Assembly (NCBI GenBank): GCA_005878955.1
Contig: VBMI01000092.1
Location: forward strand, 1 to 42,973
Direction: 5' to 3'
DNA from: Methanobacteriota archaeon
Lineage (GTDB): Archaea; Thermoplasmatota; Thermoplasmata; RBG-16-68-12
DNA: 42,973 nt
Below are positions 15,469 through 24,463 of this stretch, one piece after another. The notes under the pieces were generated by a model, which was given only the letters and a program-made list of their open reading frames with translations, searched no databases and had not been told where the DNA came from. The number at the start of each line of letters is the position of its first letter. Position 1 is the stretch's first letter. Made by a program: the position numbers and the translations under genes.

Positions 15469-17313
15469 TCAGGCAGGCGGCCACCCCCCGTACTGGTAGC
15501 ACGCGACGAAGTGCCCTGGGCGGGGCTCGAGCATCGGCGGCTTTACTTGCGGGAGGAGCGTCAGCGCCACCGCGTCCCCGTCCACCGCCACGGACTCCAC
15601 GGCCTGGAGCGCGACGTCCCCTCCCTTGCGCTCGCGGAGGACCTTCGACACCCATTCGCCGACCGCCGTCGCGTTCCCGTCCGTCCGGAGGACGAGCTTC
15701 GTCCGGTCGGAGTCGTCCCACTCCTGGACCTGGTCCGCCACCGCGCTCCCGCCTCCGCCCGTCTCCTTCGCGAACGACTCGAGCCGGGAGCGGACCTCGT
15801 CCGAGGACCACCCGCAGTGGGCGAGGGCGACGGGACACCGGGGGTGGAATCGGCACCCGGGCGGGGGTTTCGTGAGGTTCGGGACGTTCCCGCGGATGAT
15901 CTGGAGACGGTCCTTCTCCGCCGTCACGCGGGGGATCGACTCCATCAGCCCTTTCGTGTAGGGGTGGAGCGGCTCCTTGAAGAGGGAGCGGGTGGGGCCG
16001 ACCTCCGCCATCACGCCCGCGTACATCACGCCGACCCGTTCGCACGTCTCCGCGACGACGCCGAGGTTGTGCGTGATCAGGAGGACGCTCGCTCCCACCC
16101 GCTGCCGGAGGTCCTGCATCAGTTTGAGGACCTGGGCTTGGATCGTCACGTCCACCGCGGTCGTCGGCTCGTCCGCGATCAGGAGCTTCGGACTGCAGGA
16201 CAAAGCGATGGCGATCATCACCCGCTGGGCCATCCCGCCGCTCAGTTCGAACGGGTACGAGGCGGCGACCTTCTCGGGGTCCGGAATCCGGACCGCGCGG
16301 AGCATGTCGACGGCGCGGTCGAGGGCGAGGCGGTACATCACCCTCTCATACCGCCGCAGGACGGGGACGCGGGAGGCGATCTTCAGGAGCGCGTCGTTCG
16401 GGTCCTTCGCCATCCGCCGGTAGAGTCCCCGGTACGCGCGGAGGACGAGGGACGACGCGCCGCCGCCGACGACGGGGCCGAAGTACCTGGCGTGGCAGGA
16501 CGGGCACGAGTCCACCAGGGCGGGGACCTCCTTCCCGCACGCCGTGCACCGGTACAGTCCCGTGGCGGGGTCGACGTCCGCAGAGGCGCGCGGGCGACGC
16601 AGGAGCGGGATGCGGCGGTCGAGGTCCGCAAGCACGTCCCGCGCGAGGATTTCCTTCTGGTGGAGGAGGATGTTCTCCGCGATCTGGTCCCCCGCGACGA
16701 TGACGGGGTTCAGCGCGCTCATCGGCTCCTGGAAGATCATCGCGATCAGGTTCCCCCGGATCTTCCGGAGGTATTCCGTCGAGCGGCCGAGCAGGTCGTA
16801 CGGGGTCTTCAGCTGAATCAGCCCGCGCACGATCCGGGAGGCCTGCGCCTTCGCCGCCTCCTCCCGGCCCGTGGATTTGAGGGCGCCGTTCACCTCGTTG
16901 AGGATCTTCAGGTCGAGGCGCGGGGGCGTCGTCCGGAACACCTTGTCGAGGGCCTTGAGGAGTTTCGTGTCCGGTTCCGCGGCCGACGAGCTCCCCCGCA
17001 GCGCGGACCGGAGGGAGGAGAGGGCGGGGATCGCCGCGGATTCCGCGTCGAGGATCTTCGCCCACGTGCCCTGGGGGACGAGGAACAGAACCTCCCCCTC
17101 CTCGATCTTCCCGGGTGGGACGGGGACGAGTCGGAGGATGCTCAGGGCCGTCACGCTCTTGCCGCATCCCGTCTCGCCGACGAGGCCGAACGTCTCGCCG
17201 GGCCGGACATAGAAGTCGATCCCGTCGAGCGCTTGGACGGTCCCCTCGTACGTGTAGAACCGGGTCACGAGCCCGCGGATGGAGAGGAGCGGGGCTCCCT
17301 GGGGGCGGTCCAC
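15469..17313 (-). CDS. Oligopeptide ABC transporter ATPase (OppD/DppD type) with zinc-ribbon insert
   Basis: Walker A GETGCGKSV, Q-loop MIFQEPMSALNP, signature LSGGMAQRVMIAIALS, Walker B LLIADEPTTAVD, oligo_HPY CRFHPRCP. Confidence 0.93.
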   Translation of the reverse strand: MDRPQGAPLLSIRGLVTRFYTYEGTVQALDGIDFYVRPGETFGLVGETGCGKSVTALSILRLVPVPPGKIEEGEVLFLVPQGTWAKILDAESAAIPALSSLRSALRGSSSAAEPDTKLLKALDKVFRTTPPRLDLKILNEVNGALKSTGREEAAKAQASRIVRGLIQLKTPYDLLGRSTEYLRKIRGNLIAMIFQEPMSALNPVIVAGDQIAENILLHQKEILARDVLADLDRRIPLLRRPRASADVDPATGLYRCTACGKEVPALVDSCPSCHARYFGPVVGGGASSLVLRAYRGLYRRMAKDPNDALLKIASRVPVLRRYERVMYRLALDRAVDMLRAVRIPDPEKVAASYPFELSGGMAQRVMIAIALSCSPKLLIADEPTTAVDVTIQAQVLKLMQDLRQRVGASVLLITHNLGVVAETCERVGVMYAGVMAEVGPTRSLFKEPLHPYTKGLMESIPRVTAEKDRLQIIRGNVPNLTKPPPGCRFHPRCPVALAHCGWSSDEVRSRLESFAKETGGGGSAVADQVQEWDDSDRTKLVLRTDGNATAVGEWVSKVLRERKGGDVALQAVESVAVDGDAVALTLLPQVKPPMLEPRPGHFVACYQYGGWPPA

Positions 17314-17320
17314 GCTCGGC

Positions 17321-19057
17321 TCACCGCCTGAGCCGTGGGTCCAGGATGTCCCGCAGGCCGTCCCCCGCCAGGTTGAACCCGAGGGAGGCGAACAGGATCG
17401 AGAGACCCGGGAACGTCGACAGCCACCACCACCCCTGGGCGATGATGTACAGCCGGCCGTCCGACACCATCGCGCCCCACTCCGGGTCCGGGGGCTGGAC
17501 CCCGAGCCCGAGGAAGCTGAGGGCGGACGCGACCAGGATCACCGCGCCCATGTCGAGGGTCGCGTTCACGAGCACGGGGGCGAAGGCGTTTGGGAGGACG
17601 TGCCGGAGGACGATCCGGCTCGAGGGCACCCCGACGGCCCGCGCCGCCTCGACGTATAGGTTCTCCCGGATCGAGAGGGTCTGGCCCCGGATGAGACGGG
17701 TGTACCCGGGCCACCACGTGATCACGAGCGCGGTCATGATGTTCAGGAGGCCCGGACCGAGGGCGGCAGTGAACGCGAGCGCGAGGATCAGCCCGGGGAT
17801 CGAGAGGAAGATGTCCGTGATCCGCATGATCGCCTCGTCGATCCAGCCGCCGTAGTACCCGGAGGCGACGCCGAGCACGACCCCGATCAGGAGGGCGCTG
17901 GCGACGACGATGATCGCGATCAGGAGGTCGAGGGGCGCGGCCATGATGATCCGGCTGAAGTAGTCCCGCCCGAGGTCGTCCGTCCCGAAGAGCGTGTACT
18001 TCCCCTGGAAGAAGACGACGACCGCGAGGTAGTCGAGGTCCACGGGGCCCGTGGGGGACCCGGGGTCCGTCACGTGCTCGGCCCGGAGGCGGAAGCTCGA
18101 CGGCTGCAGCTTCGCCGGGGTCCACGAGGTCACCGAGGTGAAGTCGGCGTTCTCGGCCCAGCGGGTGTTGCTGAAGTTCGTGCCGCTCGTGCTCCGCGGG
18201 CTCGACCATGAAGCTCCGCCGTCCCAGCTCACGGACACCGCGAGATGGTTCCCCGGCGACACCCGCTGGCGGACCTGGGCGCCCACGAACCCGATGTCGG
18301 GCGTGTACACGTCGTCGAGCCGGTATCCGCCGATCTCGAAGGCGTCGCCGGTGAGGTTGCTCCGGGCCACGTTCGCCGGGAGCCCCTGGAGCTCGACCCC
18401 ACGGGTCCAGTTCAGCGGGTCTCCCGAGATGGGCTTCGGACACGGGCAGGGGAAGATGTACCCGCCGGGGGGCCGCACCTCGTCCGCGTTCCAGCCGACC
18501 CATCCCGCCTGGCTGTACTGCGTCGAGAACGTCTCGTTCCTCCAGACCTGGGTCCGCTGGAAGGGCGGCTGGAACTCCTCCCCCCGGTAGTAGATCGCCC
18601 CGGCGTCCTGGGGGTACGGAGCCACGAGCCCGGGGGCCACCGCGGCGGTGAACGCGAGCGCCGCGAAGATCGCGATGACGACGATCCCCCCGAGCGTCAG
18701 CGGCGACTTCCGGATGAGGTGCGCGGTGTGGCGGAACTCGCGGGCCTTGGGCGCCTGCAGTCGGAGGAACTCGCGCCGCCAGTCGGAGTCGGTCATCCGG
18801 AGGCAGCGATAGCCGTACAGGAGGGTGACCGCGGCGCCGAGCGACAGGAACACCCCCTGGACGAAGTGGAGGATCCGGCGGTCGATGACGATCCCCGGGG
18901 CGCCGACCTGAGCGAACGATCCGTACGCGTTCCACGCGAGCAGCGCCGTCAGGAGGAGGAGTCCGACGGACGCGAGCAGGAACAGGATCGACCGGAGGTC
19001 CAGCCGGGAAACGAGCCCCGCGTGCGCCGCCTTTTCCGTCGCGTCCGCCATCCCCAC
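17321..19057 (-). CDS. Oligopeptide ABC transporter permease (OppC/DppC type) with large extracytoplasmic insert
   Basis: LFGTDDLGRDYFSRI and EAARAVGVPSSRIVLRHVLPNAFAPVLV permease motifs; GTG 19057 or ATG 19051 start. Confidence 0.92.
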   Translation of the reverse strand: MGMADATEKAAHAGLVSRLDLRSILFLLASVGLLLLTALLAWNAYGSFAQVGAPGIVIDRRILHFVQGVFLSLGAAVTLLYGYRCLRMTDSDWRREFLRLQAPKAREFRHTAHLIRKSPLTLGGIVVIAIFAALAFTAAVAPGLVAPYPQDAGAIYYRGEEFQPPFQRTQVWRNETFSTQYSQAGWVGWNADEVRPPGGYIFPCPCPKPISGDPLNWTRGVELQGLPANVARSNLTGDAFEIGGYRLDDVYTPDIGFVGAQVRQRVSPGNHLAVSVSWDGGASWSSPRSTSGTNFSNTRWAENADFTSVTSWTPAKLQPSSFRLRAEHVTDPGSPTGPVDLDYLAVVVFFQGKYTLFGTDDLGRDYFSRIIMAAPLDLLIAIIVVASALLIGVVLGVASGYYGGWIDEAIMRITDIFLSIPGLILALAFTAALGPGLLNIMTALVITWWPGYTRLIRGQTLSIRENLYVEAARAVGVPSSRIVLRHVLPNAFAPVLVNATLDMGAVILVASALSFLGLGVQPPDPEWGAMVSDGRLYIIAQGWWWLSTFPGLSILFASLGFNLAGDGLRDILDPRLRR

Positions 19058-20088
19058 TACTCCAGCTTGATCCGGGGGTCAAGGTACGCGTAGATGATGT
19101 CGACGACAAGGTTCGCGGAGACGTAGATGAGGGCGGTGATGTAGGTGAGCGCCATGACCCCGGTGAAGTCCAGGAGCACGAGCATCGTCACGGCCCACTG
19201 CCCCATCCCCGGGAACGTGAACACCGTCTCCGTGAGGACGGCCCCCCCGAGGAGGGCGCCGAAGCTCAGGCCGATCACCGTCGTCGTCGGGATCATCGCG
19301 TTCCTCTTCGCGTGCTTCTTGATCACGACCCGCTCGCTCAGGCCCTTCGCGCGGGCCGCCTTGATGTAGTCCTGGCCGAGGACCTCGAGCATCGACGAGC
19401 GCATCATCCGGGTGATCAGCGCCATCGTCGTGTACGCGAGGGCGAACCCGGGGAGGACGAGGTGGAGGGCGGCGTCCTTGAACACCTCGAAGTTCCCCTG
19501 CGCGAGCGCGTCCAGGGTCGCGATCCCCGTGATCTTGTGCGTCGTGTACCAGTCCTGGTTCGTGATGTTCAGGCGGCCCACGGGGGCGAACCACTCGAAG
19601 CCCAGCTGTCCGTAGAAGAGCCAGAGCAGCATAATCCCCAACCAGAAGATCGGGATACTCACGCCGGACAGGGCGATCGCCCGGGTCAGGTGGTCGGGGA
19701 TGCGGTCCTTCCGCGTCGCGCTGATGATCCCCGTCGGGACCCCGAGGATCACGGCGAACAGCATCGCGACGGAGGTCAGCTCGATCGTCGCGGGGAAGCG
19801 GTTCGAGAGCTCGTCGGACACCGGCCGGAACCCCTGGGAGGGCATCAGGCCGAAATCGAGGTGGCTGAGGCGGGTGATGTAGTTCCAGTACTGCTGGTAC
19901 CAGGGGAGGTCGAAGCCCGCCCATTCACGGATCCGCGCCATCTGGTTCGCGTCGCACTTCTGGCCGCACCAGGCGTGCACCGGGTCCGTGGGGATGACGA
20001 ACCCGATCGCGAACGTGATCAGGGTGACGCCGATCAGGACGGGAATCAGGAGCAACAGCCGTCGGATGATGTAGACCAGGAGCCGCAC
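19057..20088 (-). CDS. Oligopeptide ABC transporter permease (OppB/DppB type)
   Basis: YIIRRLLLLIPVLIGVTLITFAI N-terminus and DYIKAARAKGLSERVVIKKHAKRNAMIP EAA-type motif. Confidence 0.94.
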   Translation of the reverse strand: MRLLVYIIRRLLLLIPVLIGVTLITFAIGFVIPTDPVHAWCGQKCDANQMARIREWAGFDLPWYQQYWNYITRLSHLDFGLMPSQGFRPVSDELSNRFPATIELTSVAMLFAVILGVPTGIISATRKDRIPDHLTRAIALSGVSIPIFWLGIMLLWLFYGQLGFEWFAPVGRLNITNQDWYTTHKITGIATLDALAQGNFEVFKDAALHLVLPGFALAYTTMALITRMMRSSMLEVLGQDYIKAARAKGLSERVVIKKHAKRNAMIPTTTVIGLSFGALLGGAVLTETVFTFPGMGQWAVTMLVLLDFTGVMALTYITALIYVSANLVVDIIYAYLDPRIKLE

Positions 20089-20288
20089 GGGTCTCGCCCG
20101 CTCCCCCAGGAATGGGTTGGTCCTTCAAGAACCGGGGCGCGCTATAAGTATTGTGGGATGACCGCCCGTGTCCTCCCTGGACCCGGAAGGCCCTCGCGAC
20201 AGTGCGTGGCCCGGGCTGAACCCGTTGGAAATAGAAAAGGAAAGGTGGGGTGCTCGCCCTCCGCGGGCGGCACCGCCTTCGTCGCTGG

Positions 20289-22721
20289 CTACTTGTAGAG
20301 ATACAGGAAGTCCCGTAGCTCCAGGGGGTCGTAGACGTACCCCTTCACCCAGTCCCGCGTGGGGTCGATCGAGTTCGGCTGGTAGATGAAGACCCACGCG
20401 GCGTCCTGCACGATGTGCTGCTGGGCGACCGTGTAGTTCTGCGCACGGTACGTCCACACGGACTGCGCGGTCGCGTTGTCGATCGCGCTGTCCACGATGG
20501 GGTTCCGGTAGCACCCGGAGTTCGTGCCGCCGTCCGAGGTCGTCGGGTCCCCGGGCACGGGCATCGGGCACAGGGCCGAGTGGAACAGGGGCTTCAGGTA
20601 GTCGTCCGGGTCGAGGTAGTCCGGCACCCAGCCGATCAGGTACATGCCAATCCGGCGGAAGTCCATGTTGTCGAGGTGCTGGGGGAAGCTCACGCCCAGG
20701 AGGGTCACGTTGATGTTCAGGACCGACTTGAGCTGGGCCTTCACCATCACCGCGATCGCGGACCGGACCGGGTTCGCCGAGTTGTAGGACAGGGTCGTGT
20801 CGAACCCGCCGCGCCACACGGGGTTCGAGGCCTGGGCGAGTTCCGCCCGGGCCGTCGCCGCGTTCGTGTTGTAGTTCCAGAACGAGCCGTCCCAACCGGG
20901 CATCCCCTGCGGGATGCCGCTCTTCAACTGGGTCGCATGGCCGGCGAGGATCGTGTTCTGGACGGTGTTGTAGTCGAACGCATAGGACACGGCCTTGCGC
21001 ACATGCATGTCCTGGAAGGGCGAGGTGTTGATTGTTCGCAGCGGGTCGCCCGGCCACGAGTTGTCCTCGACCATGCCCATGTACTGCACGATCAGGCTCG
21101 GGTTCTCCTTCACCGCGAGGCCCGTCCAGGTCTTGACCGTGTTGATGTCCCGGGTCGGGATCCCGTCCGCCCAGTCCACGTCCCCGTTCTTGATGAGGAG
21201 TTCCTGGGTCGCGGACTCGGGGACGAGCTTCAGCAGGACGGCGTCCATCCGAGGCTTCGGCGTCCCGAAGTACGTCGGGTTCTTCAACAGTTTGATCTCG
21301 ACCCCCGGCGTCCAGTGGTCCAGCTTGTACGGACCCGTGCCCATCATGTGGTTGTTCACGTACGCGTTCTGGGTGTTCAGGGCCGTGCCACCATGGTCCT
21401 CGATCCACCGTTGCGAGACGATCGAGGCGACCTCGAAGTCCAGGGTCTGCAGGACGGCACCGTACGGGACGGCGAGCCGGAGCTCGACGTGCGTCGCGTC
21501 CGTCGCCACGACCGAGGCGTTGATCGCGTCCCAGCGCTCGTCGTTGGGGGTCAGCGGGTTGTCGGAGGCGTAGTCCGTCAAGTACTGGTCGATGATCCAG
21601 GTCGGCCCGATGTTGATCATCAGGGCCCTCCGGAGCGAGTACTGGACGTCCCTCGCGGTCACCGTGCCGTACGACGATTCCTGCCACGGGACGTTCTGGC
21701 GGATCGTGATGTTCCACAGGGTCGGGCTGACCACGGTCCACGAGCTCGCGATCGATCCCGTGAACTGGTCGTTATGGAGGACCGGGTTCGCGGGATCCGT
21801 GGAGTCGACGACCCGCTTCACGAGCCGGTCGTACACGTTCTTGATGATCTCTCCGCCCGCCGTCTCGTAGTCAATCGCCGGGTCGAGGTACTGCGGGTCC
21901 CCGATCGAGGCGACCACGAAGACACCCGGGTTCTTCACCAGGCTCGCCGCCGCGGTGGACACGCGTACCGTCCACGTCGTCGAGTCCATGGCGCCGCCCG
22001 TGACCGTCACGGTCAGCGTGACCGCGTACGTCCCGACGGCGCGGTACGTGTGGGTCGTGTCCGCCACGGTGCCTCGGGCGGAGCCGTCGCCCCAGTCCCA
22101 CGAGTAGCCCGTGACGACGGAGTCGTCCGTCTCGCAGGCGGGGCAGTTCACGAACCCGTGGGAGGCGCTGCCGTTCGCGGTGATGTCCACGGACCCTCCC
22201 GACAGCGTCGCGGACGTTGGGGCCACGGAGGCCACGGCAAGGGCCTTCGTGTCGTCCGGGCCGTAGTTCGAGTCCGTGATGACGACCTGAAGGAGGTTCG
22301 CGTCGTTCGTCGCGGTCAGCCCGCCCGGCGAGTGGACCGTCACGACCACGATGAACGAACCGTCCACGGCGTACGTATGGGACGTGGTGTTCGCCGTCGT
22401 GGTCACGCTCTGGCCGTTGACGCCGTCACCGAAGTCCCACTCGTAGGTCGCGATGGACCCCGTCGCCGTCGCCCGGAAGCCGATCGCCAGGCCCACGGAG
22501 CCGAGGTTCCCGTTCGTTCCTGAGGTGATATCCACCCGCGAGATCGCGGGGGGCGTTTCCTGGGCGCCCTGCCCCAGCCGCCAGACCGCGATCGCGCCGA
22601 TGATGACGATCAGCACGATCACGACGGCGGCGATCTTGCCCCACGGACTTCCCTTGGGTGTCTCCGAGGGCAGACCGGAGGGCTCGCCGGTTGACATTGG
22701 CTCATCGCTGGATTCAGCCAT
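20289..22721 (-). CDS. Oligopeptide ABC transporter substrate-binding protein (SBP_bac_5) with N-terminal TM and two PKD-like domains
   Basis: TM anchor IAAVVIVLIVIIGAIAVW; PKD-like YEWDFGDGVNGQS...HTYAVDGSFIVVVTV and YSWDWGDGSARG...HTYRAVGTYAVTLTV; then SBP_bac_5-type sequence. Confidence 0.92.
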   Translation of the reverse strand: MAESSDEPMSTGEPSGLPSETPKGSPWGKIAAVVIVLIVIIGAIAVWRLGQGAQETPPAISRVDITSGTNGNLGSVGLAIGFRATATGSIATYEWDFGDGVNGQSVTTTANTTSHTYAVDGSFIVVVTVHSPGGLTATNDANLLQVVITDSNYGPDDTKALAVASVAPTSATLSGGSVDITANGSASHGFVNCPACETDDSVVTGYSWDWGDGSARGTVADTTHTYRAVGTYAVTLTVTVTGGAMDSTTWTVRVSTAAASLVKNPGVFVVASIGDPQYLDPAIDYETAGGEIIKNVYDRLVKRVVDSTDPANPVLHNDQFTGSIASSWTVVSPTLWNITIRQNVPWQESSYGTVTARDVQYSLRRALMINIGPTWIIDQYLTDYASDNPLTPNDERWDAINASVVATDATHVELRLAVPYGAVLQTLDFEVASIVSQRWIEDHGGTALNTQNAYVNNHMMGTGPYKLDHWTPGVEIKLLKNPTYFGTPKPRMDAVLLKLVPESATQELLIKNGDVDWADGIPTRDINTVKTWTGLAVKENPSLIVQYMGMVEDNSWPGDPLRTINTSPFQDMHVRKAVSYAFDYNTVQNTILAGHATQLKSGIPQGMPGWDGSFWNYNTNAATARAELAQASNPVWRGGFDTTLSYNSANPVRSAIAVMVKAQLKSVLNINVTLLGVSFPQHLDNMDFRRIGMYLIGWVPDYLDPDDYLKPLFHSALCPMPVPGDPTTSDGGTNSGCYRNPIVDSAIDNATAQSVWTYRAQNYTVAQQHIVQDAAWVFIYQPNSIDPTRDWVKGYVYDPLELRDFLYLYK

Positions 22722-22882
22722 TCCCGTCTCCTCTCCCTTGTTAGAACTGGGCGTGCAAAGGCGGCAAGTTCGATAAATAATTTCTGGTGCGACCTAAGAC
22801 TGTCCACAGGTCGATTTTCTCCATGTCCGACGCGCCAATCGGGGGGCGGAGGTCCCCCATCTAATTGTCGAAGGTCCCGGGG

Positions 22883-24184
22883 TCAGAACAGGACCTTGGG
22901 CGCCAGGCGCGCGACCTTCGACCGCGCGGCGGGTTCGCACGCGACCATGACGGCCCAGTCCGAGACCGCGCGGAGCTGGAGGGCCCGCCCGAGCGGGCTC
23001 AGGCGGGAGAGCCGGGACACCCCGTCGCCGTCGACGATCGCGACGTCCGTCTGCGCGATCCGCGGCTCGGAGACGAGGAGCTCGGGGAGCGGGATGTCGA
23101 CGATCACCTGGCCGGGCCCGAGGCCCGCGCGGCGGGCGATGGCGTCCTCCGCCTCCCGGCGCGCTTCGCGGTCCGCGGTGAGCCCGCGGAGCACCTCCCG
23201 CTGGCCCTCGTCGAGTTCCTCGGGGGACCAGGCGACGGCGCGCTTGAAGAGCTTCCGGTACTTGATCCGGAGCGCGATCTCCCTCGAGAACCCGCCCTGC
23301 TCGACGAGCCACCCCAGGAGCTCGTGGTCCACCATCCTCTGGATCGAGGCGATCGGGGCCTTCGAGCGCTCGACCGCGCGGGACACCATCTGTTCCGCGA
23401 TCCGCACGGTCTTGTGGAAGTACACGCTCGAGTACATCAGCCCGCGAGCGACGAGGATCCCCTCGAGGGCGGGGAGCCCCTTCCGGTCCACCGCCATCTC
23501 GCCGTCCCGGAGCACGAGGGTCTGGATCAGCCGGTTCACGTCGATGACGCCGAGCGCGACGCCGGTGTAGTGCGCATCCCGGATGAGATAGTCCACCTGG
23601 TCCGCGTCCACCGCGCTGTGGATGATCTGGTACAGCACTCTCCGTTCCCCGCGGCGCGGGCGGGAGAAATCGTGGAGCCGGCCCTGGGCCGGCTCCGGTC
23701 CGAGGCCGCGGATGAGGGCGGCGACCCGCGCGGGCTTGACGCCGTGGCGCTCAAGCACCTCCGCGATCCGGGGCACCTCCGGGAACTCCTTCCGCTCGTC
23801 CGCCGCGACGTTGTCGTCCTCGCCAGTGATGATTCGCTGCGTGAGGTGCATGTGGTCCACCGCGAGCGCGGACGCGAGGACGTGCTCGAGGGTGTGGGAG
23901 AACGGACCGTGGCCCACGTCGTGGAGGACGCCCGCGGCCATTACGAGGTGGCGTTCGTCCGGTGTCAGCCCGAGCGCCTCCGCCATCCGACCCGCGACGT
24001 GGCTCACCCCGAGGCAGTGCTCGATCCGGGAGTGGTTCGCCCCCGGGAACACGAGGTACGTGAGGCCGAGCTGGCGGATCGAGTTCAGCCGCTGGAGCTC
24101 CAGGGTCTCGAGGAGGTCCAAGACGAGGGGGTCGAGCCGCAGGGTGCCGTGGACGGTGTCCGTCACCGACTTGAAGTCGGCCAC
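22883..24184 (-). CDS. HD superfamily phosphohydrolase (COG1078/SAMHD1-like)
   Basis: VTDTVHGTLRLDPLVLDLLETLELQRLNSIRQLGLTYLVFPGANHSRIEHCLGVSHVAGRM...HDVGHGPFSHTLE. Confidence 0.9.
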   Translation of the reverse strand: MADFKSVTDTVHGTLRLDPLVLDLLETLELQRLNSIRQLGLTYLVFPGANHSRIEHCLGVSHVAGRMAEALGLTPDERHLVMAAGVLHDVGHGPFSHTLEHVLASALAVDHMHLTQRIITGEDDNVAADERKEFPEVPRIAEVLERHGVKPARVAALIRGLGPEPAQGRLHDFSRPRRGERRVLYQIIHSAVDADQVDYLIRDAHYTGVALGVIDVNRLIQTLVLRDGEMAVDRKGLPALEGILVARGLMYSSVYFHKTVRIAEQMVSRAVERSKAPIASIQRMVDHELLGWLVEQGGFSREIALRIKYRKLFKRAVAWSPEELDEGQREVLRGLTADREARREAEDAIARRAGLGPGQVIVDIPLPELLVSEPRIAQTDVAIVDGDGVSRLSRLSPLGRALQLRAVSDWAVMVACEPAARSKVARLAPKVLF

Positions 24185-24317
24185 GGCGCGACGATGCGGC
24201 GCGCTCGGTATATAGGTTCGTCGGGACCGTCGGCCGACCCGGGCAACGATGCACGTTCACATCCGGGGACCCTCCATCGGAACGTTGAAGTCGGCCCCGA
24301 GGTTAGGCGTCCCCCGG

Positions 24318-24390
24318 GCCCGGGTGACAGAGCGGCTAATGTGACCGCCTGCAGAGCGGTTTCTTGGGGGTTCGACTCCCTCCCCGGGCA
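24318..24390 (+). tRNA. tRNA-Cys (anticodon GCA)
   Basis: GCCCGGGTGACAGAGCGGCTAATGTGACCGCCTGCAGAGCGGTTTCTTGGGGGTTCGACTCCCTCCCCGGGCA; ACCGC-CTGCAGA-GCGGT anticodon arm and closed 7-bp acceptor. Confidence 0.93.
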
Positions 24391-24463
24391 TCGCCCCCGG
24401 ACGGGGGACGGACCCCGCGGCGGGAGCGAAAAGGTTCTTGGGGGCCGCGGGGATGCGCCGACC

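Noticed and set aside
14986-17331. 781-aa plus-strand ORF
   Set aside because: Antisense to the OppD/OppF-type ATPases; low-complexity Arg/Glu/His-rich translation without recognisable domain.
20415-22523. 702-aa plus-strand ORF
   Set aside because: Antisense to the PKD-SBP gene; composition typical of frame-shadow translation.
22865-24463. Plus-strand ORF extension upstream of the 24464 membrane protein
   Set aside because: Antisense to the HD phosphohydrolase and runs through tRNA-Cys; the real CDS most likely begins at GTG 24464.
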